Shown here one piece after another: positions 1 through 8,551 of a stretch of DNA of 64,000 bases. Numbering within the stretch: the stretch's first letter is position 1; the number at the start of each line of letters is the position of its first letter. Location of the stretch: NCBI GenBank assembly GCA_030018495.1, contig JASEFS010000012.1, forward strand, positions 1-64,000, given 5' to 3'. This stretch comes from Deltaproteobacteria bacterium (GTDB lineage: Bacteria; Desulfobacterota; Desulfobaccia; Desulfobaccales; 0-14-0-80-60-11). Made by a program: the position numbers and the translations under genes. The notes under the pieces were generated by a model that worked only from the letters and a program-made list of their open reading frames with translations, ran no database searches and was not told the origin of the DNA.

Positions 1-737
1 CTGCCTGTACGGGAAACATCTTTTCCTGCCTCGTCCCCAGGCTCCTGCTTGGGGACGCAGACGGCCGCCGAGCTCCGCTTGGCAACAGAATTATGCCCGT
101 CATTGCAGTCGGGTTATTAAGCAAAGCAGAGCCTTGCATCCAGGCTGGTTACCAAGCAGGAGCTTGGGAAGCAGGTGAAAATCGCAGTCATCTCCTGATA
201 CCACGTTCCTCAAGAAATCCCAATTCGCACGTAGGGCCTACCAGCGTGTCGGACCCAGTCGGGGCGGAGACATGGGTCTGCCTGTACGGGAAACATCTTT
301 TCCTGCCTCGTCCCCAGGCTCCTGCTTGGGGACGCAGACGGCCGCCAAGCTCCGCTTGGCAACAGAATTATGCCGTCATTGCAGTGGGGTTATTAAGCAA
401 AGCAGAGCCTTGCATCCAGGCTGGTTCCCAAGCAGGAGCTTGGGAACCAGATGAGAATCGCAGTCATCCCCTGATACCACGTTCCTCAAGAAATCCCAAT
501 TCGCACGTAGGGCCTACCAGCGTGTCGGACCCAGTCGGGGCGGAGACATGGGTCTGCCTGTACGGGAAACATCTTTTCCTGCCTCGTCCCCAGGCTCCTG
601 CTTGGGGATGCAGACGGCCGCCGAGCTCCGCTTGGGAACAGAATTATGCCGGTCATTGTTGTGGGGTTATTAAGCAAAGCAGAGCTTTGCATCCAGACTG
701 GTTCCCAAGCAGGAGCTTGGGAACCAGCCATAATTCC
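1..737. repeat. Tandem array of a ~276-bp unit, about 2.7 copies
   Basis: The string CTGCCTGTACGGGAAACATC recurs at 1, 278 and 554, giving a period of 276-277 bp with only scattered differences between copies. Each unit carries short palindromic cores of the form CCAAGCAGGAGCTTGG and a matching core near CAGGCTCCTGCTTGGGG, so it is a direct repeat built from smaller inverted repeats. The array probably extends beyond the left edge. The 221-aa ORF at 93..758 is the repeat read in an open frame and shows no protein-like features. From 738 to 891 I see no gene. Seen directly; function unknown. Confidence 0.9.
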
Positions 738-891
738 GTGAGCCGCAATCATCCCTAACAGGGAAGATAAACCGCGACAATGGCCCGGCAAGTGACACGC
801 CGTTTGGTATATCATTTTATTCGGGTCCGGCTCCCGGTCTACAAGGATAGAGTGGAAGGTGCGTCTTTGAGCCGGGCCGGGGATGGGGACG

Positions 892-2253
892 TTATTTCCG
901 CCCCTGCATCACCCGCAGGGCGACTTCCGCAGCCCGGGCCGAGGCGCCGGGGCCGCCCAGGCGCGTGACCACCCGGGACAGGCCTTGGCGCATAACCTTG
1001 AGGCGGGCCGGGGTTCTGATGAGATCCAGGGCTTCCCGGGCCAGCCGCGCCGGGGTGAAATCATTCTGGATAAGTTCAGGAAAAAGGGGCTCCTGGGCCA
1101 GGAGGTTGGCCATGCCGATGTAGTCCACCCGGATGAGGCGCTTGCCCAGGGCAAAAGTCAGGGGGGAGAGGCGGTAGACGATGATGGCGGGGCAGCCGGC
1201 CAGCGCAGCCTCCACCGTGGCCGTGCCGGAGGCGACAACCGCGAGGTCCGCGGCAAAGAGCGCGGCGTAGGCCTGGCCGGGGATGATTCTTATAGCATTA
1301 TGGATCTTTTCAGCAGGGCACACGCGGGACGCCTGTACCACCGGCCTGGACGACGGTGGAGAGCTTCCGGGTTCTTCTTTTGCCTCATTGGGATGACTTT
1401 TTGTTGGGTCTATGCTCAAGGTTGAAAAAGTTCCGGGTGGCGCCGGCGTCCCGCCCGGGCAAAACTTATCTTCCGGCACTGCCCGAAAGCCCGCCTCTTC
1501 CGCCAAAGCGGCCACGCCGGCAAAAGACGCGGTCGATGCAAGGGGCAAGATGTACTGCACTTCGGGCAAAGCTTTCTGAATAAGTTCCGCCCCGGCCAGC
1601 ATGGTGGGCAGGTGGCGCTCGATTTCGCCGGCCCGGGAGCCGGGGAGCAGGGCCAGGGTAAGGCGCCGGGGGTCCAAGCCCCAACCCCTGAGCAGCTCTT
1701 TCCGGGGCGGCAGGTCAGGCAGGGTTTCTTGGAAAGGGTGCCCCACAAAATCAACGGGCACGCCCCGCCGCCGGTAAAACTCCGCCTCAAAGGGAAAGAT
1801 TACCGCCATGCGGTCCACCAGGCGGGCGATGGTGCGCACCCGGTAAGAGCGCCAGGCCCAGACTTGGGGGCTGATATAGTACATTACCGGGACGCCGTGC
1901 CATTTGGCCAGGCGGGCCACCCAGAAGTTGAAATCAGGAAAATCCACCAGAATAACCAGCGCCGGGCGCTCTTTTTTAAAGGCCCGATGCAGAGCCGCGA
2001 GGGCGCGCCCCACCGCGGGCAGGCGTCCGGCCACCTCCAGGAGGCCCACCACTGCCAGCTCCGAAGCATGGACGAGAAGCCCGACCCCCTGTTCAGCCAG
2101 GGCTTCGCCGCCGATGCCCAGGAACCGGGCCGCGGGCAGGCGCTCGCGCAGGGCGGCCACCAATCGGGCGGCGTGGGCATCGCCGGAGGCTTCGCCTGCG
2201 ACTATGAGTATAGTGGTCAGTGGCCGGTGGTCAGTGGTCAGATTTTTTATCAC
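892..2253 (-). CDS. lpxB: Lipid-A-disaccharide synthase LpxB with an internal insertion
   Basis: Condenses UDP-2,3-diacylglucosamine with lipid X to form the lipid A disaccharide at the inner face of the cytoplasmic membrane (GT19 family). The N-terminal VAGEASGD motif (about residues 18-25) and the C-terminal SGTATVEAALAGCPAIIVYR block are diagnostic. The protein is 453 aa against a usual ~380; the excess is a Pro/Ser-rich segment at roughly residues 268-325 just before the GQAYAALFAADLAVV region, and it includes a REP-like palindrome (1316..1343). The start is GTG in a GTGA overlap with the four-helix-bundle gene's stop, and the first ~14 residues are encoded by a GTCAGTGG repeat, so the native N-terminus seems rebuilt. 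Activity despite the insert is inferred from the intact motifs. Confidence 0.93.
   Translation of the reverse strand: MIKNLTTDHRPLTTILIVAGEASGDAHAARLVAALRERLPAARFLGIGGEALAEQGVGLLVHASELAVVGLLEVAGRLPAVGRALAALHRAFKKERPALVILVDFPDFNFWVARLAKWHGVPVMYYISPQVWAWRSYRVRTIARLVDRMAVIFPFEAEFYRRRGVPVDFVGHPFQETLPDLPPRKELLRGWGLDPRRLTLALLPGSRAGEIERHLPTMLAGAELIQKALPEVQYILPLASTASFAGVAALAEEAGFRAVPEDKFCPGGTPAPPGTFSTLSIDPTKSHPNEAKEEPGSSPPSSRPVVQASRVCPAEKIHNAIRIIPGQAYAALFAADLAVVASGTATVEAALAGCPAIIVYRLSPLTFALGKRLIRVDYIGMANLLAQEPLFPELIQNDFTPARLAREALDLIRTPARLKVMRQGLSRVVTRLGGPGASARAAEVALRVMQGRK
1316..1343. repeat. REP-like palindrome inside lpxB
   Basis: GGGCACACGCGGGACGCCTG followed by TACCACCGG matches, with a few changes, the palindromes at 25761..25800 and 26031..26060 (GGCGCACAGGCGAGACGCCT then GTGCCACC). 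It lies in frame in lpxB and encodes VVQASRVCP. Seen directly; insertion of a mobile REP-type unit is inferred. Confidence 0.75.
2211..2242. repeat. GTCAGTGG-type short repeat at the lpxB start
   Basis: An array of TGGTCAGTGG words, also present at 2657..2693 and 2997..3033 as the complement (GACCACTGGCCACCAGCC and similar). The three copies bracket the two four-helix-bundle genes. They supply the N-terminal codons of lpxB and the stop region of the Gfo/Idh gene, which suggests that they mark insertion or recombination junctions. Confidence 0.8.
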
Positions 2254-2615
2254 TTTTTCTTTAGAGCGGAAACCAAAGCGTTGAGGATACGTCCAACTTC
2301 GGCTATGAGGATTAAAAGCTGGTCGACTTCGTTCTCAGAGACAAAATTGAGATTTTTGGCGATAAGAATTTGAGTTTCCAGTTCTGCCAGCGAGCCTTTG
2401 GCATGCCCCAGAAAGGACTTGAATTCTCCGGTGGAAGACTTCCCTTGACCTTCAGCTATATTGCTCGGGATTGATACTGCGGCGCGGCGGATCTGAGAGG
2501 TAAGTCCAAAAATTTCCTCTTTCGGGAATTTTTGGCTAATCCGGTAAATTTCAGTCACCAAGCTCATGGCTTTTTGCCAGACAACTAAATCCTGATAAGA
2601 TTTCACCGTTGGCAT
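2250..2615 (-). CDS. Four-helix-bundle protein, S23/23S rRNA intervening-sequence family (intact copy)
   Basis: 121 aa. The signature SYQDLVVWQKAMSLVTEIY near the N-terminus and the RRAAVSIPSNIAEGQGK motif mark the S23 ribosomal IVS/Avd-like four-helix-bundle family, whose molecular role is not established. The start at 2615 (MPTVKSYQ) is preferred because the upstream extension in the ORF track runs through the GTCAGTGG repeat. The stop overlaps the lpxB start by 4 bp (GTGA). It sits between Gfo/Idh and lpxB, genes expected to be adjacent, so it looks like an insertion. A second, 3'-truncated copy lies directly upstream. Confidence 0.85.
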   Translation of the reverse strand: MPTVKSYQDLVVWQKAMSLVTEIYRISQKFPKEEIFGLTSQIRRAAVSIPSNIAEGQGKSSTGEFKSFLGHAKGSLAELETQILIAKNLNFVSENEVDQLLILIAEVGRILNALVSALKKK

Positions 2616-3034
2616 AATTGTCCTTCTTTTTTCCGACTCATTCTCAGTTTCTTTTTGACCACTGACCACTGGCCACCAGCCACTGACCACTATCCTTGGC
2701 GATAAGAATTTGAGTTTCCAGTTCTGCCAGCGAGCCTTTGGCATGCCCCAGAAAGGACTTGAATTCTCCGGTGGAAGACTTCCCTTGACCTTCAGCTATA
2801 TTGCTCGGGATTGATACTGCGGCGCGGCGGATCTGAGAGGTAAGTCCAAAAATTTCCTCTTTCGGGAATTTTTGGCTAATCCGGTAAATTTCAGTCACCA
2901 AGCTCATGGCTTTTTGCCAGACAACTAAATCCTGATAAGATTTCACCGTTGGCATAATTGTCCTTCTTTTTTCCGACTCATTCTCAGTTTCTTTTTGACC
3001 ACTGACCCCTGGCCACCAGCCACTGACCACTATC
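2355..3034. repeat. Two tandem copies of a 340-bp block
   Basis: The block containing most of the four-helix-bundle gene plus the GTCAGTGG repeat is present twice with a 340-bp period (for example CATAATTGTCC at 2613 and 2953). I found a single base difference (GACCACTGG versus GACCCCTGG), so the duplication is recent. The junction falls at the repeat next to TTGGCGATAAG. Confidence 0.93.
2644..2955 (-). pseudogene. 3'-truncated duplicate of the four-helix-bundle gene
   Basis: 103 codons. Identical to the intact copy through LETQILIAK, then runs into repeat-encoded residues (DSGQWLVASGQWSKRN) and stops, so the last helix of the bundle is missing. The start at 2955 is placed by identity with the downstream copy. 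It may still be translated but is unlikely to fold as a complete bundle. It arose from the 340-bp tandem duplication. Confidence 0.8.
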
Positions 3035-3974
3035 CCCTGGCTTTACGCATGGCGGCCATGATGTCGTGGGCCAGGCTCAGTGCGGCCAGGCCGTCCTCGC
3101 CGGGGACGGGAACAGCTTTACCGGTTCGCACCGCGTCGACGAAGGCTGATATTTCTTTTAAGAGCACGTCCTCTTTGGCAAAATGACGCTGTTCCAGGCC
3201 TACCCCCGGAATAAGGCCGACCGCGCCGGGCTGCTTGGAGGCGCAGGTGAACTCTCCCAGTTCGAAGTCCACGGCCAGGTAGGTGTCGGGTTGAAACAGG
3301 CGGAAGCGGCGCATGGTTTTAAGGGACATGCGGGAGGCCGTGAGGTTGGCGATGCAGCCGGAAGCAAATTCCAGACGGACGTTGGCCAAATCCACGGTGT
3401 CGGTGAGCACGGAAACCCCCACGGCCCGAATCTCCCGAACCGGGGAAGCCACCAGACTGAGGACGTGGTCCAGGTCGTGGATCATGAGGTCCAGGACCAC
3501 ATCCACGTCAGTGCCCCGTTCCTTGAAGAAGGCCAGCCTGTGGCTTTCAATGAAGCGGGGCTGGGTGACGCGGCTTTGCAGTTCCTGCATGGCGGAATTG
3601 AAGCGCTCCAGGTGGCCGACCATGAGGAGGAGGTTGCGTTCGTTGGCCAGCCTAATCAATTCCCGCCCCTGCTCCAGTTCGGAGGTGATGGGCTTTTCCA
3701 CCAGAACGTGGCAGTCGGCTGTCAGGCAGTCTCGGGCTACGGCGAAATGTTCGCGGGTGGACACCGCCACGCTCACCATTTGGACTCGGGGCAGGAGGTC
3801 CCGATAATTATCGAAAGCCCTGGTGCTTAACTTATCTGCGATGTTCCTGGCTTTAAACGGGTCAAGGTCGGCCACCCCCACCAACTCCACTTCAGGCAGC
3901 GCGGCATATTTCTCCGCGTGAAAGCGGCCCAAATAACCCACTCCGATGACTCCGGCCTTAAGCTTATCTGTCAT
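3030..3974 (-). CDS. Gfo/Idh/MocA family NAD(P)-dependent oxidoreductase
   Basis: 314 aa. An N-terminal Rossmann fold with GVIGVGYLGRFHAEKY (residues 8-23), an acidic VADLD cofactor-binding turn (about 34-38) and the family EKP motif (93-95) place it in the Gfo/Idh/MocA family. A dehydrogenase of this family between lpxA and lpxB is a common arrangement in Desulfobacterota, so a role in sugar-nucleotide or envelope metabolism is inferred; the substrate cannot be read from the sequence. The stop codon lies within the GTCAGTGG repeat that begins the duplicated block, so the last residues may have changed. Confidence 0.85.
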   Translation of the reverse strand: MTDKLKAGVIGVGYLGRFHAEKYAALPEVELVGVADLDPFKARNIADKLSTRAFDNYRDLLPRVQMVSVAVSTREHFAVARDCLTADCHVLVEKPITSELEQGRELIRLANERNLLLMVGHLERFNSAMQELQSRVTQPRFIESHRLAFFKERGTDVDVVLDLMIHDLDHVLSLVASPVREIRAVGVSVLTDTVDLANVRLEFASGCIANLTASRMSLKTMRRFRLFQPDTYLAVDFELGEFTCASKQPGAVGLIPGVGLEQRHFAKEDVLLKEISAFVDAVRTGKAVPVPGEDGLAALSLAHDIMAAMRKARG

Positions 3975-4174
3975 GGCATCGATCCAAAGGGTTGCGAGCC
4001 GCTATAATCTCAGGTTCTGCGAGTACGAATCCGAAGCCAAGCGCCCGCTTTGAAATATCCGTTTATACTACCGGAAATTTTCCTGTCGGCGCAACTAAAC
4101 TTGTGCAAGAGAATTGACAACTTGGGGCAACTACGGTACATAAGGGCATCTGGAAAGCTGGAGGAGACGGATAG

Positions 4175-5092
4175 ATGGTGGAAAAGGCGAAGTTCATTTG
4201 GCTGGACGGCGAATTTATCCCATGGGATCAGGCCCAGGTGCATATTCTGACGCATACCCTGCATTATGGCCTGGGGGTATTCGAGGGAATCCGGGCTTAT
4301 CACTGCGCGGACGGCCGCACCGCCATATTCCGCCTGCCGGAGCATATCCGGCGTCTGTTTGATTCAGCCCACGTCCTGCAAATGGACATTCCCTTCAAGC
4401 CGCAGGAAATCGAAGGTGTTTGCGCGGAGATTTTGCGGCGCAACGATCAGAACGAAGCTTACCTGAGACCGCTGGTGTTCGTGGGGGACGGCGTCATGGG
4501 CCTGAACCCCGCGGGCAATCCCATCCGGGTGGCGATAATCAGTTGGAAATGGGGAGCTTATCTGGGCGAAGAGGGCCTGCAAAAGGGGGTGCGCCTGAAG
4601 ACCTCGGCCTTCACCCGGCTCCATGTGCGGGTCATGATGACCAGGGCCAAGGCGGTGGCCAACTACGTCAATTCCATCCTGGCCAAGCGGGAAGCCATCC
4701 AGGCGGGATATGACGAGGCCATTCTGCTGGACTCGGAAGGCTATGTGTCGGAGGCCTCGGGGGAGAACATCTTTCAGGTGCGGGACGGGCTGTTGAAAAC
4801 TCCGCCCCTGCACTCCATTCTTCCCGGCATCACCCGGGACTGCATCATGACTTTGGCTCGCGACCTGGGAATTCCCGCGCTGGAAGACCGTTTTCCTCTG
4901 GACGATCTGTACCTGGCGGATGAGGCCTTCCTCACCGGCACTGCGGCGGAGGTGACGCCGGTGCGGGAAGTGGACGGGCGGGTAATCGGCCCCGGTAAAC
5001 CGGGCCCCATCACGCGGCGGCTTCAGGAAGCCTTCTTTAAGATTGTCAAAGGCCAGGATGCGCGGTACGAGCGCTGGCTGACCTATATCTAA
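4175..5092 (+). CDS. ilvE: Branched-chain amino acid aminotransferase (class IV PLP enzyme)
   Basis: 305 aa, the normal length. Transfers the amino group between glutamate and the 2-oxo acids of valine, leucine and isoleucine. The N-terminal FIWLDGEFIPWD and HTLHYGLGVFEGIRAY blocks, the PLP-binding lysine K159 in MTRAKAVANYVNS, and SEASGENIF (192-200) are typical. The ATG at 4175 follows a GGAGGAGA ribosome binding site. It stands alone on the plus strand, divergent from the Gfo/Idh gene, with ~200 bp between them that must hold both promoters. Confidence 0.94.
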   Translation: MVEKAKFIWLDGEFIPWDQAQVHILTHTLHYGLGVFEGIRAYHCADGRTAIFRLPEHIRRLFDSAHVLQMDIPFKPQEIEGVCAEILRRNDQNEAYLRPLVFVGDGVMGLNPAGNPIRVAIISWKWGAYLGEEGLQKGVRLKTSAFTRLHVRVMMTRAKAVANYVNSILAKREAIQAGYDEAILLDSEGYVSEASGENIFQVRDGLLKTPPLHSILPGITRDCIMTLARDLGIPALEDRFPLDDLYLADEAFLTGTAAEVTPVREVDGRVIGPGKPGPITRRLQEAFFKIVKGQDARYERWLTYI

Positions 5093-5262
5093 GGCACAAT
5101 TTTTCTTCTGTAAAACCGTTCCCACAGCAGGCGCTTTGGCAGGCCTTCCGGCTGAGGCGCCTGATATAATTTCTCCCCCCAATCAAGCTGCGTTTTGTCT
5201 CAAGTCTCTTTTTGCTTCAGCCGATACAGGAATAGGAAACTAGAGCTTTTGAACGGAAGGCT

Positions 5263-6312
5263 ATGAACGGGCCCGAGTTGCGCCAACAAATCTTCGCCAA
5301 CGGCCTGAGGGTGTTGAAGCGCCCGGCGGATCAGCAGGAAACCCCTTATGTGCCCATCTGTCTATCTGCTTTAATGAGCGATGAACGGGTCACTTTCAGG
5401 CTGTTTGTCAAAATTACCGAAGGACCGGAGGGACATACCGGGTTCATTCCCTACCTGGAAGAAGGTGAGGTCATCGAAAGCCACTGGCTGGACAAGCTGA
5501 AAAATTTAGGAATAGAACAGCTCTTTTTCCATAGCCGGGATACGGAGAAAGCCATCGCGTACCTTAACAACCACTTGCTGGTGGAAAGCGGCCGGGCGGA
5601 GCCATCTTTCAAAGAGCTGTGCATCCTGCGGGAGCACCTCGGTTTCAGCCTGCGTTTGGCCTTCAAAGACCCTCATTTAGGGCAGCACGCCGGAATGGCC
5701 AGAGCATCTTTGACCACTCTCCTTCAGGCCATGGAACGAGCTGAAACCCCTTGGAAACTGCTCCTTGATATCATGTACCGGGATTATACCCTTTATAACC
5801 ATTCCGTCAATGTTGCAGTCCTGGCCACGGCCATGGGGGTGTTCTTAAAAAAGCCCAAAAAGGAATGCCTGGTATTGGGAATAGCCGGATTGTTCCATGA
5901 TCTTGGACTGATAGGGATCAGCGACCAGATCATCAGCAAAAAGGAGAAGTTGACGGATGAGGAATGGGAAACTCTGAAAAAACATCCCTGTCTCGGCTAC
6001 CAGTGCTTGAAAGGAAAGGCCGAAATTCCGCTGTCATCCCTCAGGCTGATTTTGGAGCACCACGAAAACGCCGAGGGAACAGGATATCCCCAAGGCTTGG
6101 AGCTCAAGCGGCAGCATCCCCTGACCAGAATCATTGCCCTGCTGGAGGCTTATGACGGGCTGACGATTTTCCGGCCGTACCGACCCAGGCACTCGCCTTT
6201 CGCAGCGTTAAAAATTCTTCAGGAGGAGCGGGGAAAACGGGGAGGTTTGGCCTTTGAGCCGGAGATGTTGAAAAAATTCATCGGGTTTCTGGCGCTGGCG
6301 AAGGAAAATTGA
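5263..6312 (+). CDS. HD-GYP domain protein, putative c-di-GMP phosphodiesterase
   Basis: 349 aa. The C-terminal half is an HD-GYP domain: HD dyad at 212-213 (FHDLGLIGI), HHE at 266-268 and GYP at 274-276. HD-GYP proteins hydrolyse cyclic di-GMP. Two positions are unusual: the lysine usual in HDxGKIGI is leucine, and the usual HHExxDGxGYP is HHENAEGTGYP. Reduced or altered activity is therefore possible. The N-terminal ~150 residues form an alpha/beta region I cannot assign. No REC domain or membrane segment is visible. Start supported by GGAAGG upstream. Confidence 0.85.
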   Translation: MNGPELRQQIFANGLRVLKRPADQQETPYVPICLSALMSDERVTFRLFVKITEGPEGHTGFIPYLEEGEVIESHWLDKLKNLGIEQLFFHSRDTEKAIAYLNNHLLVESGRAEPSFKELCILREHLGFSLRLAFKDPHLGQHAGMARASLTTLLQAMERAETPWKLLLDIMYRDYTLYNHSVNVAVLATAMGVFLKKPKKECLVLGIAGLFHDLGLIGISDQIISKKEKLTDEEWETLKKHPCLGYQCLKGKAEIPLSSLRLILEHHENAEGTGYPQGLELKRQHPLTRIIALLEAYDGLTIFRPYRPRHSPFAALKILQEERGKRGGLAFEPEMLKKFIGFLALAKEN

Positions 6313-6394
6313 CGGAGGCTGAAAAGGGGGCGAAATAAATTGTTGCAAGGGATGGCGATGACTTATGGATTTATGGCTGAAGGCTAAGGAGCCC

Positions 6395-6820
6395 TCAGCC
6401 TCCGGAGGGACAGCCGCCCAGATCTTTGCAGTATTGGAGCAGGATATCGGTTTCCGTTATCAGGCCCACCAAGCGGTCGCCCTCCACCACGGGCAGGCAG
6501 CCGATTTTTTTGTCAATCATAAGCTGCACTGCGTCTTTTATTTCGCTTTCAGGGGCGATGGTGATGACCTGGGCGACCATGATGTCTTTGATGCGCAGGG
6601 TTTTCATTAAATCCCGGGTGGCCTTGGTGCCATAGCCCAGTGCCTGGGCAAGGGAGGAGCGAAAGAGGTCCCGCTCGGAAATGATTCCCACCAGGCGGGG
6701 CCCGTCCACCACCGGCAGGTGGCGAATGCGGCCCAGGCGCATGATATCATTGGCCAGGCTGAGTTCATCATTTACGTCCAGGGTGGCCACTTCTTTCACC
6801 ATGATATCCTTGACTTTCAT
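6395..6820 (-). CDS. Protein with two CBS domains
   Basis: 141 aa made almost entirely of a CBS pair (Bateman module): CBS1 about 8-60 (KDIMVKEVATLDVNDELSLA and HLPVVDGPRLVGIISERDLF) and CBS2 about 77-132 (KDIMVAQVITIAPESEIKDA and CLPVVEGDRLVGLITETDIL). Such modules bind adenine nucleotides and act as energy sensors; the partner is unknown. It lies just downstream of the MetE-like gene on the same strand (36 bp gap) and may be cotranscribed. Confidence 0.9.
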   Translation of the reverse strand: MKVKDIMVKEVATLDVNDELSLANDIMRLGRIRHLPVVDGPRLVGIISERDLFRSSLAQALGYGTKATRDLMKTLRIKDIMVAQVITIAPESEIKDAVQLMIDKKIGCLPVVEGDRLVGLITETDILLQYCKDLGGCPSGG

Positions 6821-6856
6821 GCAGTAACACCTCGCACGCGCACGGGTCTTGGAGCG

Positions 6857-7909
6857 CTACAGGGATTCGAGCCAGCGGCGGGCACGAGCGCTCAAGCCGC
6901 TCAGCAGGGTCAAAGCGCGATGGGCTGCGTCGGCGGACAGGTAGCCCAGACCGCAGGCCGGAGTCAGGAGGGCCTGAAACAGGAGCCGGTGGAGATCGAC
7001 GCCCCGCTCCTGGACGGCTCGGACCTGGTGCTGAAATCTATCCCACAGACTTTCTTCATCTTCCCGGTTCAGGTCATCCCCGGTGGGGACCAGCCCCCAG
7101 GCCAGCCGCCCTTCCCGGCTCAGGAAATCCTTGAGCTCCTGTTCGTACAAGAGCAGACTCTCAAAATAGCCGTAGGAGTCAAAGCTCAGGATATCTATGG
7201 GGAGCTTGAGCAAAAGCGACCAATCGGTGTTGCCGCAGCAGTGGATGCCTACCAAGACCGGACCGGGCTGGCGCACCGCGTCCAAGGTGTCGGTGAGCAT
7301 GGTGACCACTTCTTCCCGGGATACGGGGAAAAAAGCGGAGCCGAAGCCGGTGAGTATGGGCTCATCAAAAAAAATGACGGCTTCTTTGCCCAATTCCCGG
7401 AATTTTTGCGCCTGCCAGGAGGCCTTTCGGGCCAGACCCAAAGATGCGGCCTGAGTCAGCTCCCGGTCGTAGAGGATGGGTTTGCCGTTCAGGTCTTTTA
7501 CCATGCCGGCGAAGGTGACGGGTCCCACCACCTGGCCTTTTAAGGCGACAGGGCCGTTGGCCATAGCGGCGATTCGCCGGCAGAGGGTGAAAAACCCTCG
7601 GGCTTCCTCAGGGGCCAGGGCGAATGGTTCCAGATCATCGGTCCAAACCGCTTCGTAAAACGCCGCCAAAGCCAACTCACGGGATTGGCCGGGGTCGCAT
7701 ACCACAGTTCGGCTGGCTTCGTCCAGGCGCAGGGCGGGAAGGCCCCTTGCCCCTTGGGCCACCATGTCCTCCTGAAAACCCAGCCGGACTAGTTGCGGCC
7801 AAAAGGGCACCTCCGGCAAGTGGGTCAGAACGGTGGAGGTTGCTTCTTCCGGATCAGCCCAGGGGACCGAACCGATGCCGGTGGCAGCCAGTGGAGCAAA
7901 AGCGGTCAT
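6857..7909 (-). CDS. Core cobalamin-independent methionine synthase (MetE C-domain/UroD-like)
   Basis: 350 aa, corresponding to the catalytic C-terminal barrel of MetE without the N-terminal half. The likely zinc ligands are visible: HCCGNTDW (H223, C225) and a distal cysteine in LTPACGLGYL (C319). GIGSVPW at the N-terminus and DEPILTGFG (182-190) are typical of anaerobe and archaeal short forms, some of which take the methyl group from a corrinoid protein rather than from folate. Which donor is used here cannot be told. The 300 bp upstream (7910-8210) show no riboswitch that I recognise. Confidence 0.82.
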   Translation of the reverse strand: MTAFAPLAATGIGSVPWADPEEATSTVLTHLPEVPFWPQLVRLGFQEDMVAQGARGLPALRLDEASRTVVCDPGQSRELALAAFYEAVWTDDLEPFALAPEEARGFFTLCRRIAAMANGPVALKGQVVGPVTFAGMVKDLNGKPILYDRELTQAASLGLARKASWQAQKFRELGKEAVIFFDEPILTGFGSAFFPVSREEVVTMLTDTLDAVRQPGPVLVGIHCCGNTDWSLLLKLPIDILSFDSYGYFESLLLYEQELKDFLSREGRLAWGLVPTGDDLNREDEESLWDRFQHQVRAVQERGVDLHRLLFQALLTPACGLGYLSADAAHRALTLLSGLSARARRWLESL

Positions 7910-8210
7910 AGGAATATCTCCGAAAAATTTGAAAAATTATATTACAAAGCGTCACCGGGGAAAAGGCAAAAAGCCTGAAACGCGAGTTTGGCCTTGGCGC
8001 TTCCGTTGACGGTTGAGTTGATCAGGGGCAGAACAGGTTTCGATTAACAGGCAGACCAAAAAAACTTATACTTTAAAACCGGTATAACGACGAAAAAAAG
8101 CCGAACCCTATAGGGGAACAAAAAAGGGGTTGGAGGGGACGGGCCGGGTACCGGCTCCTCTCGGGCTATTGTTATTCACACCGCGATTAAATAAAAAAAG
8201 GAGTAAAACT

Positions 8211-8372
8211 ATGGCGTCAGGTTGTGAAGCGTGTTTTCTCAAAAGGTATGCGGAGCGGAAACCCGACTCCTGGCTGGCCAGGCTGTGGCGCTGGCACACC
8301 GGCTGGTGTCCGGGATGGAGAGCTTATCAGCGGAAGCTGACGGAGACGAAGCGGCAGGATACTCCTTCATGA
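8211..8372 (+). CDS. Small CxxC protein of unknown function
   Basis: 53 aa, basic and Trp-rich, with an N-terminal CEAC pair and the segment LARLWRWHTGWCPGW. The ATG at 8211 follows a good AAGGAG site, so I start here and not at the longer ORF's 8130. Two cysteines plus a third in GWCPGW could bind metal. I do not recognise a characterised family. Confidence 0.7.
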   Translation: MASGCEACFLKRYAERKPDSWLARLWRWHTGWCPGWRAYQRKLTETKRQDTPS

Positions 8373-8551
8373 TTACATGGTAAGGAGTTTCTTTCTTTTA
8401 ATAAATTTTTTATTCGAATTTAAGTAAAAAGAACCGAGACTTATTCCGACAAAAAATATTTTCTAGTTTTTATTATTTTTAGAAGAAAAACAGTTGCATT
8501 ATCAGAATCGTTGGAGCAAAATTGCTGTTACACCGCGAAGGGGGAGACGCC

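Noticed and set aside
93-758. 221-aa ORF over the left repeat array
   Set aside because: It is the tandem repeat read in one frame; composition and periodicity follow the DNA repeat and no start signal is present.
1612-2373. 253-aa plus-strand ORF
   Set aside because: Shadow of lpxB in GC-rich DNA; no family signature.
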